A model generated the notes under the pieces. That model did not search any database. It was not told where the DNA came from and saw only the letters and a program-made list of their open reading frames with translations. 43,252 nt of DNA. Origin: CAYVFC01 sp964450715. Lineage in GTDB: Bacteria; Myxococcota_A; Polyangia; Polyangiales; JAFGIB01. This document shows, piece after piece, positions 6,612 to 14,463 of this stretch (within the stretch, counting starts at the first letter, position 1; every line of letters begins with the position of its first letter). The position numbers and the translations under genes are program-made. The stretch lies in contig CAYVFC010000064.1 in the NCBI GenBank assembly GCA_964450715.1, positions 1-43,252 of the forward strand, read 5' to 3'.

Positions 6612-9071
6612 ATGAACAACCGAAGACTAGATCTTCTTTACGTTCACCCGATATATAACGTACAACCGGGCTTTATCCCCATGGGTGTTGTCGGGCTGAT
6701 GAATTCGCTGCCCGTAGAAGTCGGCAAACTAGGATTGTATTCCGACGAGGTGGACGACGAAACGATTCGCGCGTCTAGGATAATCGCGATAGACTTACAT
6801 TGGTTTCCGTCCTTGGCGGGGGTCCGGGATCTAGTGGAGCGTTACCGGCAAGCCAATCGTGACGCTAAAATAGTTCTTGGCGGATACACGGCTACCATAT
6901 ACAGCGATCAGATTATACGCTGGCCCGGCGTAGATTTCGTGATAAAGGGAGACGCTGAAGGCTCGTTTGCGCCGCTGGTAGTCAATCTTTTGGGAGGATC
7001 GCGACCGGAGGAATATATTCGAATACCTAATCTGGTTCATCGCGACTTCAGCTCTCCGCACCGATACGCGGTCAGCGAGGAGGATTTCAGTGGCCAGAGC
7101 TACTCGGAGTACGGATGGTTTCCCTCGTTCTTAGAACGCTGCCGCCGAATAGAAGAAGGAGGGTTCATTTCTCTAAAGACTCCGACGATACTGCCATATA
7201 TACCGGTAAACCGTGGATGCAACCACGCCTGCGAGTTCTGCTACGGGTCACCCCCTAAGACGCGGGCGTTGTGCGGCCGGCCGATGGTGATTCGCAGGCC
7301 GCAGGCAGTACGTAGGGACTTGAAACGGTTGGCTGACTCGGGAGCGATTGGCTCGGTGTCGATATTCGGCGACGGTATCGATTTAGCGGGAGAACAGTGG
7401 GCGCGCGAAACGTTCACGGAAAAACTAGATCTAAGCTGCTACATGGAGTTCTTCAATCTGCCTTCCTTGAGCTCTCTCGAGTACGTTTTGAATGCGTTTC
7501 GACAGTGCCGGTTCAGCTTTGCGCTATATGAGAATCACGGAGAAAGCGATAAAGCGGTAGACCTCAAAAAACTAGATCAGGTATTAAAAAGAATAGGCGA
7601 GACGGAAAAGTCGTTCGCTGACATATTCAATCCGAGACCCTACTACAATGTTCCGGCGTCAGTTGGAGTACATTCCGCGGCTTCGGTACGTTCGAACGCC
7701 GGATGGCACCTGAAGGTTCCGAATCCGTTACTCGAGCCAGAACGACGAAAGGCGGAGTACGAGTACTTTTTCCGCGAGTCGTATCGGGCTCTTCGCCGGG
7801 CCGTAGCGCGCCCTTTCCTACACGCCATCACCGGGCTCGGAAAATCATGGGCTCCGCCTCGGTACGCACTACTAGATAGAAATATTGAGCTAAAAGAACG
7901 TGAAAGCCGTAAACGCGGCTGCTTCGCGTCGAGCGTTATTGACGCCGGTGAAACGACGGGTGGTACGGATTGGATCGCGGAGTTAGTTGAGGACGACGCG
8001 ATGCTGTTTCGCTTCGAAAGGGTACCGAACGTTGGTATCGAATGTCAAAGGGGAGGCGGCGAAGACGAGTCGTCGCAACGCCCCAATCTTCCGCAAAATG
8101 CGACGGTTAAATACGCGTGTCCGACGCAGGGCGCGAAGACCGCTTTCCCAAGCGGATCGGTTCACGGCGATTTCTGCGTACAGCAGGGCACCTTAGAGGA
8201 CGTGCTATCAAATGGTTCGCGCGGCCAAACGGCCTGGAGGGCCGGATTGAAAAATCCGACGCTATTGGTCGATCTGTATAGCGGGGGAGAAGAAAAGCTC
8301 GTCAATCTAGCGCGAGAAAACCAACGACGGGGTTCAATATCGCTACGGTGTTGCTTTCCCTTTCATCTGCTGGACGGCTGCAAGCTAGCGGCCGATAGCT
8401 GCCCGGCGGGCCGATTGTCTCGAGTGCTGGTACGGATGGATCGCCGAGTGAGCGCCTGCGCCTGGGGACGGCCGCTCGCTACCGTAGGTGCCTCCAGCGA
8501 GCGAATATTGGACGAAATACTTCGAGATCAAGAAAGGGCATTTAGGCGCCGAGGTTGCCATAAGTGCGCCTCAGCACGCTTTTGCTCGAAGTGCCCCTAT
8601 CCGGACCCTTTTACCGAAAGGCAATTTTGCGTTCTAGTACGGCAGCACGGTGAGCTTCTGCAGGCATTCATAAGGCTGCTCTACCTGATAGGAGAGCTAA
8701 CCGAGGAACAAGACGGCACGGGGATAAGCGCTTCTCTAGAAATAGAGACTTCGGACGAGCACGTAACTCTGCGCCGAAGCATAACGAAGGCGGAAGGCAA
8801 CCGCGGTAGAAAAGACCTAAAAGAAGTAGGAGATGTAAACGAACCTACGAAGTTACGGAGTGGTCTGCGTTTCGGACAACTGGATGGAACACCGTATCTT
8901 TTCGATATTAACGCCCTGCATAAAGTAAGGCTCGACGAAACTTCTACGACCTTGCTGGCCTGGTTGGACCGCGGCGGATTACCGTACGCGGTACAAAAGT
9001 GCGGCTCGCCGAAATCATCGCTCAACGAATCCCGCATGTTATCGCTAATTTACCACGGTAATATGCTGTAA
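6612..9071 (+). CDS. Cobalamin-binding radical SAM protein with SPASM-type Cys clusters
   Basis: The 819-residue protein opens with a B12-binding-like domain (about 8-125: VLGGYTATIYSDQI, VDFVIKGDAEGS), though the classical D-x-H-x2-G His motif is replaced by DLHWFP. The radical SAM core has CNHACEFC (Cys203, Cys207, Cys210) and FGDGID. Cys-rich regions at about 590-620 (CPAGR, SACAW) and 649-675 (CHKCASARFCSKC) resemble a SPASM domain holding auxiliary 4Fe-4S clusters. The last 70 residues (GTPYLFDINALHKVRLDE) look like the small peptide-recognition modules found in other maturases. B12 radical SAM enzymes often methylate unactivated carbons, so peptide C-methylation is one possibility. Its start overlaps the end of a non-coding frame only. 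It is 162 bases downstream of the 87-residue protein. Confidence 0.85.
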   Translation: MNNRRLDLLYVHPIYNVQPGFIPMGVVGLMNSLPVEVGKLGLYSDEVDDETIRASRIIAIDLHWFPSLAGVRDLVERYRQANRDAKIVLGGYTATIYSDQIIRWPGVDFVIKGDAEGSFAPLVVNLLGGSRPEEYIRIPNLVHRDFSSPHRYAVSEEDFSGQSYSEYGWFPSFLERCRRIEEGGFISLKTPTILPYIPVNRGCNHACEFCYGSPPKTRALCGRPMVIRRPQAVRRDLKRLADSGAIGSVSIFGDGIDLAGEQWARETFTEKLDLSCYMEFFNLPSLSSLEYVLNAFRQCRFSFALYENHGESDKAVDLKKLDQVLKRIGETEKSFADIFNPRPYYNVPASVGVHSAASVRSNAGWHLKVPNPLLEPERRKAEYEYFFRESYRALRRAVARPFLHAITGLGKSWAPPRYALLDRNIELKERESRKRGCFASSVIDAGETTGGTDWIAELVEDDAMLFRFERVPNVGIECQRGGGEDESSQRPNLPQNATVKYACPTQGAKTAFPSGSVHGDFCVQQGTLEDVLSNGSRGQTAWRAGLKNPTLLVDLYSGGEEKLVNLARENQRRGSISLRCCFPFHLLDGCKLAADSCPAGRLSRVLVRMDRRVSACAWGRPLATVGASSERILDEILRDQERAFRRRGCHKCASARFCSKCPYPDPFTERQFCVLVRQHGELLQAFIRLLYLIGELTEEQDGTGISASLEIETSDEHVTLRRSITKAEGNRGRKDLKEVGDVNEPTKLRSGLRFGQLDGTPYLFDINALHKVRLDETSTTLLAWLDRGGLPYAVQKCGSPKSSLNESRMLSLIYHGNML

Positions 9072-9136
9072 GAATAGACGGTTCGCGTAAAAAAACTTTC
9101 GGCTTATGCCCGTCAGCGGCTTTTACAAGCTTAGGA

Positions 9137-9283
9137 GGCCGGTCGAAATAGATAAACCACCTTACGGGTGGGACGACCCCGGCTGCTGTGTTGCTCCTCC
9201 TCGAAAGACCGGTATTCTCGTCGTTGCGCCTTGCATCCGGGGCCGTCGAGATCGAAAACCTGAACTATCTATTTCGAACGGCC
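9137..9283 (+). repeat. Palindromic interspersed element, copy A, probably acting as terminator
   Basis: Outer arms at 9137-9154 and 9266-9283 pair at 17 of 18 positions, with an inner stem GACGACCCCGG / CCGGGGCCGTC and a core of TTGCTCCTCCTCGAAA followed by CTCGTCGTTGCGCCTTGCA. The right arm runs straight into TTTTT, so this copy can terminate the radical SAM operon. The core recurs at 11522-11681 (opposite strand) and 32059-32222, while the outer arms differ in each copy. Confidence 0.75.
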
Positions 9284-9343
9284 TTTTTATGGCGTGGCAG
9301 AGAATACAAAGATATACTCGACAAGAGATTCTATGCCCGGCTG

Positions 9344-10060
9344 TTAAAGGACGCCTGCAACCGCGCTCGCGATTCGCCGTACCGATAAAAGATCGCTTCG
9401 TCGTAGCTTGGCGCATAGCTGGCGAGCTTCGCGCCTTATCCGCTCCTTATCGCTCTTAGGCAAAGAATAGTAACGGTCGTCTTTGCTAACAATATCGGTA
9501 TAAACGTGCACGAGCCATCCGATATCTCTACCGACGCGGCTGGCGCGTTTCTCAAGAGGCGTTTTTGCCCAGACGATCTCGAGAAAAGCGGCATGTTGGT
9601 CGCCGTTGAGTTTTAGGGCTGCCAGCGTAGCCTTGCGCTCGGTCCAGCGCCGCGTCTGCAACTCTTCGTACTGCCCCGAGCCCACGGAGACGAGTAGTTC
9701 AGCGGTACGCGAGAGAGTATGAAACGAGACCCCGGCATCGGCGAGAGCAGCGTTATAGAGCTGATGGAGGATCATAAGTAGAACAGGTCCCGTACGAAGA
9801 GGATCGTCCAGGTAGTCGCAATCGCCGTCGGAAAGGTCATCGGAGAGTTGAATCGCCGCATTCAGCCAAGCGACGGTTAAGCCCCTGCGAACGATAGGTT
9901 CGTGAGCGAGCTTGGCGTCGATCCCCGCTTCGTAGACGAATTGAAGAAGGCTTGCCCTACAGCGAAAAAGCAACGTGGACAACGAGATCGACAACTGCGG
10001 TGTGAGCTCAAAACCGGCGATACGAGAAAGAGCAACCGTACGTATACTTCCGCCGCTCAT
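9344..10060 (-). CDS. Class I isoprenoid synthase-like protein
   Basis: The 238-residue protein has an aspartate-rich DDLSD at 74-78 inside LNAAIQLSDDLSDGDCDYLDD, and a second metal-binding-like segment TDIVSKDD (188-195) followed by YYSLPKSD. This is the two-motif plan of all-helical isoprenoid synthases (DDxxD plus a second Asp or NSE-type motif). It is shorter than most prenyl diphosphate synthases and close in size to the core of ComQ-like enzymes. The second motif is intermediate between the D-D-x-x-D and N-D-x-x-S types, so a prenyltransferase or a terpene-cyclase-like activity cannot be separated from sequence. Its start overlaps the kinase stop by ATGA with no clear ribosome binding site, so the two are translationally coupled. 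Product and acceptor are unknown. Confidence 0.7.
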   Translation of the reverse strand: MSGGSIRTVALSRIAGFELTPQLSISLSTLLFRCRASLLQFVYEAGIDAKLAHEPIVRRGLTVAWLNAAIQLSDDLSDGDCDYLDDPLRTGPVLLMILHQLYNAALADAGVSFHTLSRTAELLVSVGSGQYEELQTRRWTERKATLAALKLNGDQHAAFLEIVWAKTPLEKRASRVGRDIGWLVHVYTDIVSKDDRYYSLPKSDKERIRREARQLCAKLRRSDLLSVRRIASAVAGVL

Positions 10061-11508
10061 GAGATACCAAAGTCGGATTTGAGGCGAAGAGCTACCGAAG
10101 CTCCGCGATCGTCGGCGAGATTTCGGCGGATTAGCCGGCCGCCGTTGGCGGCTAAAAGTCGAGATGTGGTATATAGGCCAAGGCCTGAGCTTCCATGCTT
10201 AGTGCTCTCGATTCTATCCGTCGGAGCTTTTAGAACATCTTCGTTGAATCCGGGACCGTCATCGGTAACGCGAAGGACGATCTCGGAAGTCTGAGCGTCC
10301 CAGGATATCGAAACGATCACAGTAGCGGCGGAACCGTTTCCGTCACCTTCACAGGCATTGAGGACGATATTGTGTACCGCTCGGCGCAGAGCATCTTCTC
10401 CTCCAAAAAAGGGAATGCTAAGCCGTTTGAGACCGGGGTAGGTCGTAGTCTCGAAAAGAACGGAGGGATATATGTTTTTGATATCGCGTACGACATCGGA
10501 ACAGACCTGCCACGGAGAGACATTCAGAGCCTTGGGCAAATTCGTGCGCGATGACTCGGCCGCATCCGTCAGAAGCGAAAGTAGGCGATTCAGTCTCGTT
10601 ACGATTACTTCACCGAGCTCGACCGCCTCGGTTCGTTCCTGAATCTGATCGTCGAGCTTCTTCAACAAGTCGACGAAGTAAGGAATATTCATTCGCAAAC
10701 CGGAAACTACGTTGCCTGCATCGTGGCTTCTTCCCCGGAGGTCATCTAGAACGAGTGCTATTTGGGAGATCTCGGTGGTGCGATCCTTAAGAATTTGCGC
10801 GTCTACCGCGGCACGTAGAGATTCGCGCTGCAACCTCGCGGCGTAATCGAGCCGGGAGTAGTAGCCTAGAAGCAGGTGCGATCCGAGCGCCATGGGTCCC
10901 GCGATCGACAAGATGGGCAAGTGGTCTGCGTCGAATCCAAAGGCGAGGGCGAGAGCGAAGGCGCAAAGTGATGAAATGAGGGGGAAGGGCGCACGGATGT
11001 TAGATTGGTATAGCTGGCCGTGAAAAGAGACGAGAAGAATAGGAAAGGCGGACATCACTGCTGAGCCGGGTAGGCGGGAAAATACAACCAGGAACCACAT
11101 AAACGATTGAAAGAAGAAGGAGCCCAGTAGGGAGAGAACGCCGAATGCGCGCAGCGATAGGCGACCACGGGATTCGAAGTACGCCATCGGGAAACCCATC
11201 CCTACCGTAGGCGCGAACGGGACCAGGCACGCCCAAAAATTCAGAGCAAAGAACTCGCGCGGTCCAGGAATAAATGCCGCGACGGCCATGCCGGATAGGC
11301 CGAGAAGCGTCACCGCCGCGAAAGACGCAACCGTCGTGGTTGATCGGCGACGCGTGGGATCCAGGCCCCGAACCCAATGGTCAAACGATAAACGCGCTTG
11401 TTCGGCTAATCCGCGGCGGCTTTTACCCTCAAGGCAGGCGCTCGGCTCCACGCGATCCGGGACCAAGAGGCGCTCGGGTTCTGTATCGGTAGAATCGGAC
11501 GGCCGCAT
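10057..11508 (-). CDS. Polytopic membrane sensor histidine kinase
   Basis: The 483-residue protein has about six hydrophobic segments between residues 58 and 216, no obvious periplasmic domain, then a dimerisation helix with SHDAGN (likely phosphorylated His262), and an ATPase domain with N box HNIVLNACEG (379-388), G1 VTDDGPGF (414-421) and G2 GSSGLGL (439-445). The multi-helix sensor without a large loop is the plan of peptide-pheromone receptors such as ComP and AgrC. It lies between the response-regulator side and the isoprenoid synthase. A palindromic element ends only 13 bases upstream of the ATG, where no ribosome binding site is visible, so its translation may be controlled by that structure. 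The ligand is unknown. Confidence 0.85.
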   Translation of the reverse strand: MRPSDSTDTEPERLLVPDRVEPSACLEGKSRRGLAEQARLSFDHWVRGLDPTRRRSTTTVASFAAVTLLGLSGMAVAAFIPGPREFFALNFWACLVPFAPTVGMGFPMAYFESRGRLSLRAFGVLSLLGSFFFQSFMWFLVVFSRLPGSAVMSAFPILLVSFHGQLYQSNIRAPFPLISSLCAFALALAFGFDADHLPILSIAGPMALGSHLLLGYYSRLDYAARLQRESLRAAVDAQILKDRTTEISQIALVLDDLRGRSHDAGNVVSGLRMNIPYFVDLLKKLDDQIQERTEAVELGEVIVTRLNRLLSLLTDAAESSRTNLPKALNVSPWQVCSDVVRDIKNIYPSVLFETTTYPGLKRLSIPFFGGEDALRRAVHNIVLNACEGDGNGSAATVIVSISWDAQTSEIVLRVTDDGPGFNEDVLKAPTDRIESTKHGSSGLGLYTTSRLLAANGGRLIRRNLADDRGASVALRLKSDFGIS

Positions 11509-11521
11509 AGTTGTATCGGTT

Positions 11522-11681
11522 AGCGCCCGTGAAAAAATAACGCGATCAGATTTCGGAGCGCGACGGTCCCGGGTGCAAGGCGCGACGACGAGGGGTACCC
11601 GGGGGTATTTCGAGGAGGAGCAAAGCAGCAGAAGGGGCCGTCGCGCCCGAAAGATGAAAGAAAAAATTAGTCACGGGCGCT
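11522..11681 (-). repeat. Palindromic interspersed element, copy B
   Basis: Perfect 11-bp arms AGCGCCCGTGA (11522-11532) and TCACGGGCGCT (11671-11681) enclose a long second stem (TTTCGG..CGCGACGG against CCGTCGCG..CCGAAA) and the conserved core read on the - strand: TTGCTCCTCCTCGAAA, an apical TACCC/GGGTA hairpin, then CTCGTCGTCGCGCCTTGCA. It separates the 104-residue gene from the kinase gene on the same strand, with one arm just before the kinase start codon. Confidence 0.75.
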
Positions 11682-11686
11682 TAGGA

Positions 11687-12001
11687 TCAACCATAGCTCA
11701 CGTCGTCGAAATCGAGTCTGTTGTACTTATTAGCATCATCGAGCGCCTTCTGGGCCAGTTGGTTAAGGCGCCTTACCGTGTTCTTGTCGATGGAGCCGCT
11801 GACCGGAATAGCGCGAACATCGACCTTTCCGCCCGCCAGTACCTGATGGAGGGCCGATAGTAAGGGCTTGACCCGCGGCGAAATCGTCTGTCGCCCGCGC
11901 GGTCCGCGAAATAGATCGAGTTCCGTCATCGCTCGAGTGTACTCCGCGACAGGTTCGGAAAACCGTACGGCGCGAACGCTTTTTCTGGCTCTTCTTTGCA
12001 T
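11687..12001 (-). CDS. Unrecognised 104-residue protein in the kinase operon
   Basis: A good ribosome binding site (AAGGAGA, seven bases) precedes the ATG. The N-terminus is strongly basic (MQRRARKSVRAVRF), the middle is likely helical, and the C-terminus is acidic and aromatic, ending DFDDVSYG. There is no Cys or Trp, no signal peptide and no membrane segment. I recognise no family. Lying between the response regulator and the kinase it may be an adaptor or a second small substrate; its terminal Tyr-Gly is faintly like the terminal Trp-Gly of the peptide at 5871, which may be coincidence. Function unknown. Confidence 0.65.
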   Translation of the reverse strand: MQRRARKSVRAVRFSEPVAEYTRAMTELDLFRGPRGRQTISPRVKPLLSALHQVLAGGKVDVRAIPVSGSIDKNTVRRLNQLAQKALDDANKYNRLDFDDVSYG

Positions 12002-12062
12002 GGATATTCTCCTTTCCGTTATGCTGCCAACAGTTTCGTCGTAGCTAGTACGATATCGAGCG

Positions 12063-12668
12063 TCATCTCTCGATATCGAGATCGCGAATCATTTGCTGAA
12101 CGGCTTGGCGGGTCACGCGAAGAATACGAGCGGCGTGTACGCGGTTCCCCTCGCTTTGCGCCAAAGCCTGTTCTACCAGAACCCGCCGTACGCTTTCCAG
12201 AACTTCGAAATAGGAAGCGCACCCGACCTGCAGTGCGACCATGGTATCCAGTTCGGGAGCGCTCGTAAAAGCGGCTTCGACCGTAGCCAAAAAGGCAGTA
12301 AGGTCCAAGGGCTTGGCGATGTAAGCGCAGACGCCGATCTGGGCCAGGCGGAACGCCTGTACCGGAGTGGCTCTTCCGCTTACTGCGATGACGCGCGGCC
12401 GCGGCAACATAGCCGCTGCCGACTCGGCTACCTGAACTCCGGAACCTCCGGCTGCGAGCTGAACGTCGACGACGACCAGATCAGGATGATTGGATAGCAA
12501 GCGTATTGCATCCGACTCCGAATCGGTATCGAACACGGTAGCCCCGCAGTTCGATAAAACGCGTACCATTCCCCCTCGGATCAGAACATCATCCTCGACG
12601 ACAAGAGCGGTAAAGCCCTTGCCGCTTTTTTCTCTACTACTTTGAATCGTAGCTTTGTCCAACGGCAT
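12063..12668 (-). CDS. Response regulator with Fis-type helix-turn-helix
   Basis: The 201-residue protein has a receiver domain with acidic pocket Glu25-Asp26-Asp27, phosphoacceptor Asp68 (VVVDVQL) and Lys119 (YIAKPL), and a C-terminal helix-turn-helix (about 165-199: QSEGNRVHAARILRVTRQAVQQ) of the Fis/ActR-PrrA type. AGGAAGAAC upstream of ATG 12668 serves as ribosome binding site. It is the first gene of the - strand operon and the obvious partner of the kinase. A tandem TTCGAA-centred repeat 53-78 bases upstream may be its own operator. Likely target promoters are its own and that of the divergent-facing radical SAM operon; this is inference. Confidence 0.85.
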   Translation of the reverse strand: MPLDKATIQSSREKSGKGFTALVVEDDVLIRGGMVRVLSNCGATVFDTDSESDAIRLLSNHPDLVVVDVQLAAGGSGVQVAESAAAMLPRPRVIAVSGRATPVQAFRLAQIGVCAYIAKPLDLTAFLATVEAAFTSAPELDTMVALQVGCASYFEVLESVRRVLVEQALAQSEGNRVHAARILRVTRQAVQQMIRDLDIER

Positions 12669-12720
12669 TCTTGCTGTTCTTCCTGAGATTCGTCAGCGGT
12701 TTTCACGTCGAGCGGACCGT

Positions 12721-12746
12721 AGGTTCGAATGTCGAAGGTTCGAATG
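12721..12746. promoter_or_regulatory. Tandem AGGTTCGAATG site upstream of the response regulator
   Basis: AGGTTCGAATG occurs at 12721-12731 and again at 12736-12746, 15 bases apart, each centred on the palindrome TTCGAA. The position, 53-78 bases before the response-regulator ATG, fits an operator. Binding is inferred; no consensus for this regulator type is known to me. Confidence 0.35.
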
Positions 12747-13227
12747 CAAAGGAGGGAAAGGGCGGGGTAAGCATACCGAGCCCATACGCCATCTCAATAG
12801 AAATTACGAACGCTGCTCCGCATATGGTTCTCTATTGTTGGTAGGATAGAGGGCGAGCCGGGTCTCGGCGCGGGCAGTCTCGCGGTATATTTATGTCTGG
12901 GCCAAAATTTGTAGACCTGGCGGGCGTGACCAAGAGGTCGGCGGGATACTCCAGGGAGTAAACACCGGGGACACGCGGTCGTGGCCAGCGGCCTTTACCG
13001 AACGCTAGTCGAATTGGGCGGGATCGGAAGGCCGTAGGTCTTTACGATGCCTTTTCCTTCTAAACGGTAGGCAATCATTTTGGTTTATAGCGAAGCGCGA
13101 AGTCTCCCCGAAGAGGAATTTCTCGGTTCGCTCGAAATCACACCCGACTGAAAAAGGCGTCCGACGAAGGTGAGAAAGCGGGTGTTCTATTGGCCTATGA
13201 GAAAGGCAGTAAATACGCCCCGAGGTC
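12747..13227. other. Intergenic region without a recognisable gene
   Basis: Between the response-regulator operon and the outer-membrane gene I see no supported coding sequence, only frames of about 20 codons without ribosome binding sites. A degenerate inverted repeat lies at 13088-13142. The upstream promoter for the response regulator may extend into the first 100 bases. GC content rises toward the high-GC neighbours after about 13.2 kb. Confidence 0.4.
13088..13142. repeat. Degenerate copy of the inverted repeat at 29725-29789
   Basis: The right half AATTTCTCGGTTCGCTCGAA closely resembles the right arm of the 29725-29789 element, and the left half AGCGAAGCGCGAAGTCTC resembles its left arm with several changes. 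The pairing is decayed, so it is probably an old copy. Confidence 0.4.
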
Positions 13228-14346
13228 CTAGAAATACAATATCGATGCGGAAAGCCCGACCGAGATCGGCATCAAATCGTAGTCGGTATCGTCGCCCGAT
13301 TCGGAGTCCATCAGCACCGCGTTGGTGGCGCCGAAGGCGACCAGGGCGATCCCGAGAGCCCAGGTACGCGCTATGGGCCAGTCGTAACCCACCACTAACG
13401 AGGCCCCGCCGCCCATGCCGACCAGAGTGCTGTCGTCCGCACCGTTGACGACCATTAGGCTGTTCAGGCCGACGCCGAGACCGAGGTGCAGCCCGGAGCT
13501 CTCCATCGGGTACCAGTCGACGAAAGCGCCCAGCAGGGCCGCGGTAGCGCTGGCGGTCCCGCTGGCGGACATTTCGTTACCCTCCACCGATAGCCTGGCA
13601 TCCGCCAAGGGGCCGCCCTCGAACTCGCCGGAGGTCTGCACGGCCTGTATGGTGAACGCCAGTACGAGCCGCGGAGCGATGCTGCCTCCGATGGCGAAGG
13701 CGGAGAAAGCCCCCATCCCCGAGATCGATGTGGAATCGGAGGGACCGTCGCCGAACAGATGCGCGTACCCGGCGCCGTCGAATATCCGCAGGTACAGCCC
13801 CTCGCGCATCCACTCCGCCTCGCACTCCGCCGGTGCGTCGTCCCTGCGCTCGTCCCTGCGTTCGTCCCCGCGTTCACCCCCGGTCGAAACTGGTCGCGGC
13901 CCGGCAACGGAATCGGAAGCATCGGTAGCAGCAGAGCTCCGGTCCGCGGGGGCGAGGGGTTCGGTAAACACGACCGTGCCCCGGGGCGGCTCGTCGCTGG
14001 CAAGCGTTGCGTCCACGGGCTGGGCGGCGGGCGACGGCGCCCCGGTTGTCTCCGGGTCGGTTTTTACCTCGGGCGGGGCGCTTGCGCCGTCCGGGGCGGT
14101 TCTTTTGTCACTCGCGTCCTCGCTTTGGTCGGCCGCGGGTCGCGTAACGGATTCTTTCAGCTCCTGCTGAGCCATCGCGATCACGGAGATCGAACAGGAT
14201 GCCAGTAATAACGGAAGCCCGAACCAGGAGTTGAAACGCGAGCGAGAACAGAGGCGAACCGCAACCGTCATCTCGCCGCTGCCCGTCGTGCACGGCCCGG
14301 TTCTTCGTTTCTCGGATCGAATCGTTGCAGGCTCTTTCGGTGTCAT
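13228..14346 (-). CDS. Probable outer-membrane beta-barrel protein
   Basis: The 372-residue protein has a hydrophobic export signal (LPLLLASCSISVIAMA) after a basic stretch, then a low-complexity Pro/Ala/Glu/Asp-rich linker of about 110 residues, and from about residue 165 a series of alternating short hydrophobic strands and Gly turns ending SASILYF, with the terminal aromatic residue usual for barrels. ATG 14346 has AAAGGA eight bases upstream; the internal ATG at 14271 would give a cleaner signal peptide and is possible. The arrangement (linker plus small barrel) is common in myxobacterial envelope proteins. No specific family recognised. Confidence 0.65.
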   Translation of the reverse strand: MTPKEPATIRSEKRRTGPCTTGSGEMTVAVRLCSRSRFNSWFGLPLLLASCSISVIAMAQQELKESVTRPAADQSEDASDKRTAPDGASAPPEVKTDPETTGAPSPAAQPVDATLASDEPPRGTVVFTEPLAPADRSSAATDASDSVAGPRPVSTGGERGDERRDERRDDAPAECEAEWMREGLYLRIFDGAGYAHLFGDGPSDSTSISGMGAFSAFAIGGSIAPRLVLAFTIQAVQTSGEFEGGPLADARLSVEGNEMSASGTASATAALLGAFVDWYPMESSGLHLGLGVGLNSLMVVNGADDSTLVGMGGGASLVVGYDWPIARTWALGIALVAFGATNAVLMDSESGDDTDYDLMPISVGLSASILYF

Positions 14347-14463
14347 GGCGTATTCCTTTGGCCCTCGGCCGGTTTACCGGCCTCTATATATAGGTGGCTT
14401 CATATCGAAATGGTAGTGCAGGCCATCCACCGTTTCGCGGTTTTCTGATAGCTTCGTCCGGTC

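Noticed and set aside
6403..6615. A 70-residue + strand frame that overlaps the B12 radical SAM start by ATGA
   Set aside because: It starts with TTG without a ribosome binding site, is Arg-rich without recognisable structure, and most of it lies within or just after the 87-residue gene.
9106..9459. A + strand frame of 117 residues after the radical SAM operon
   Set aside because: It spans palindromic element copy A and the end of the isoprenoid synthase gene on the other strand; no coding evidence.
13415..14170. A + strand Ser/Pro/Ala-rich frame of 251 residues
   Set aside because: It is antisense to the outer-membrane protein with its signal peptide and barrel pattern; no ribosome binding site supports it.
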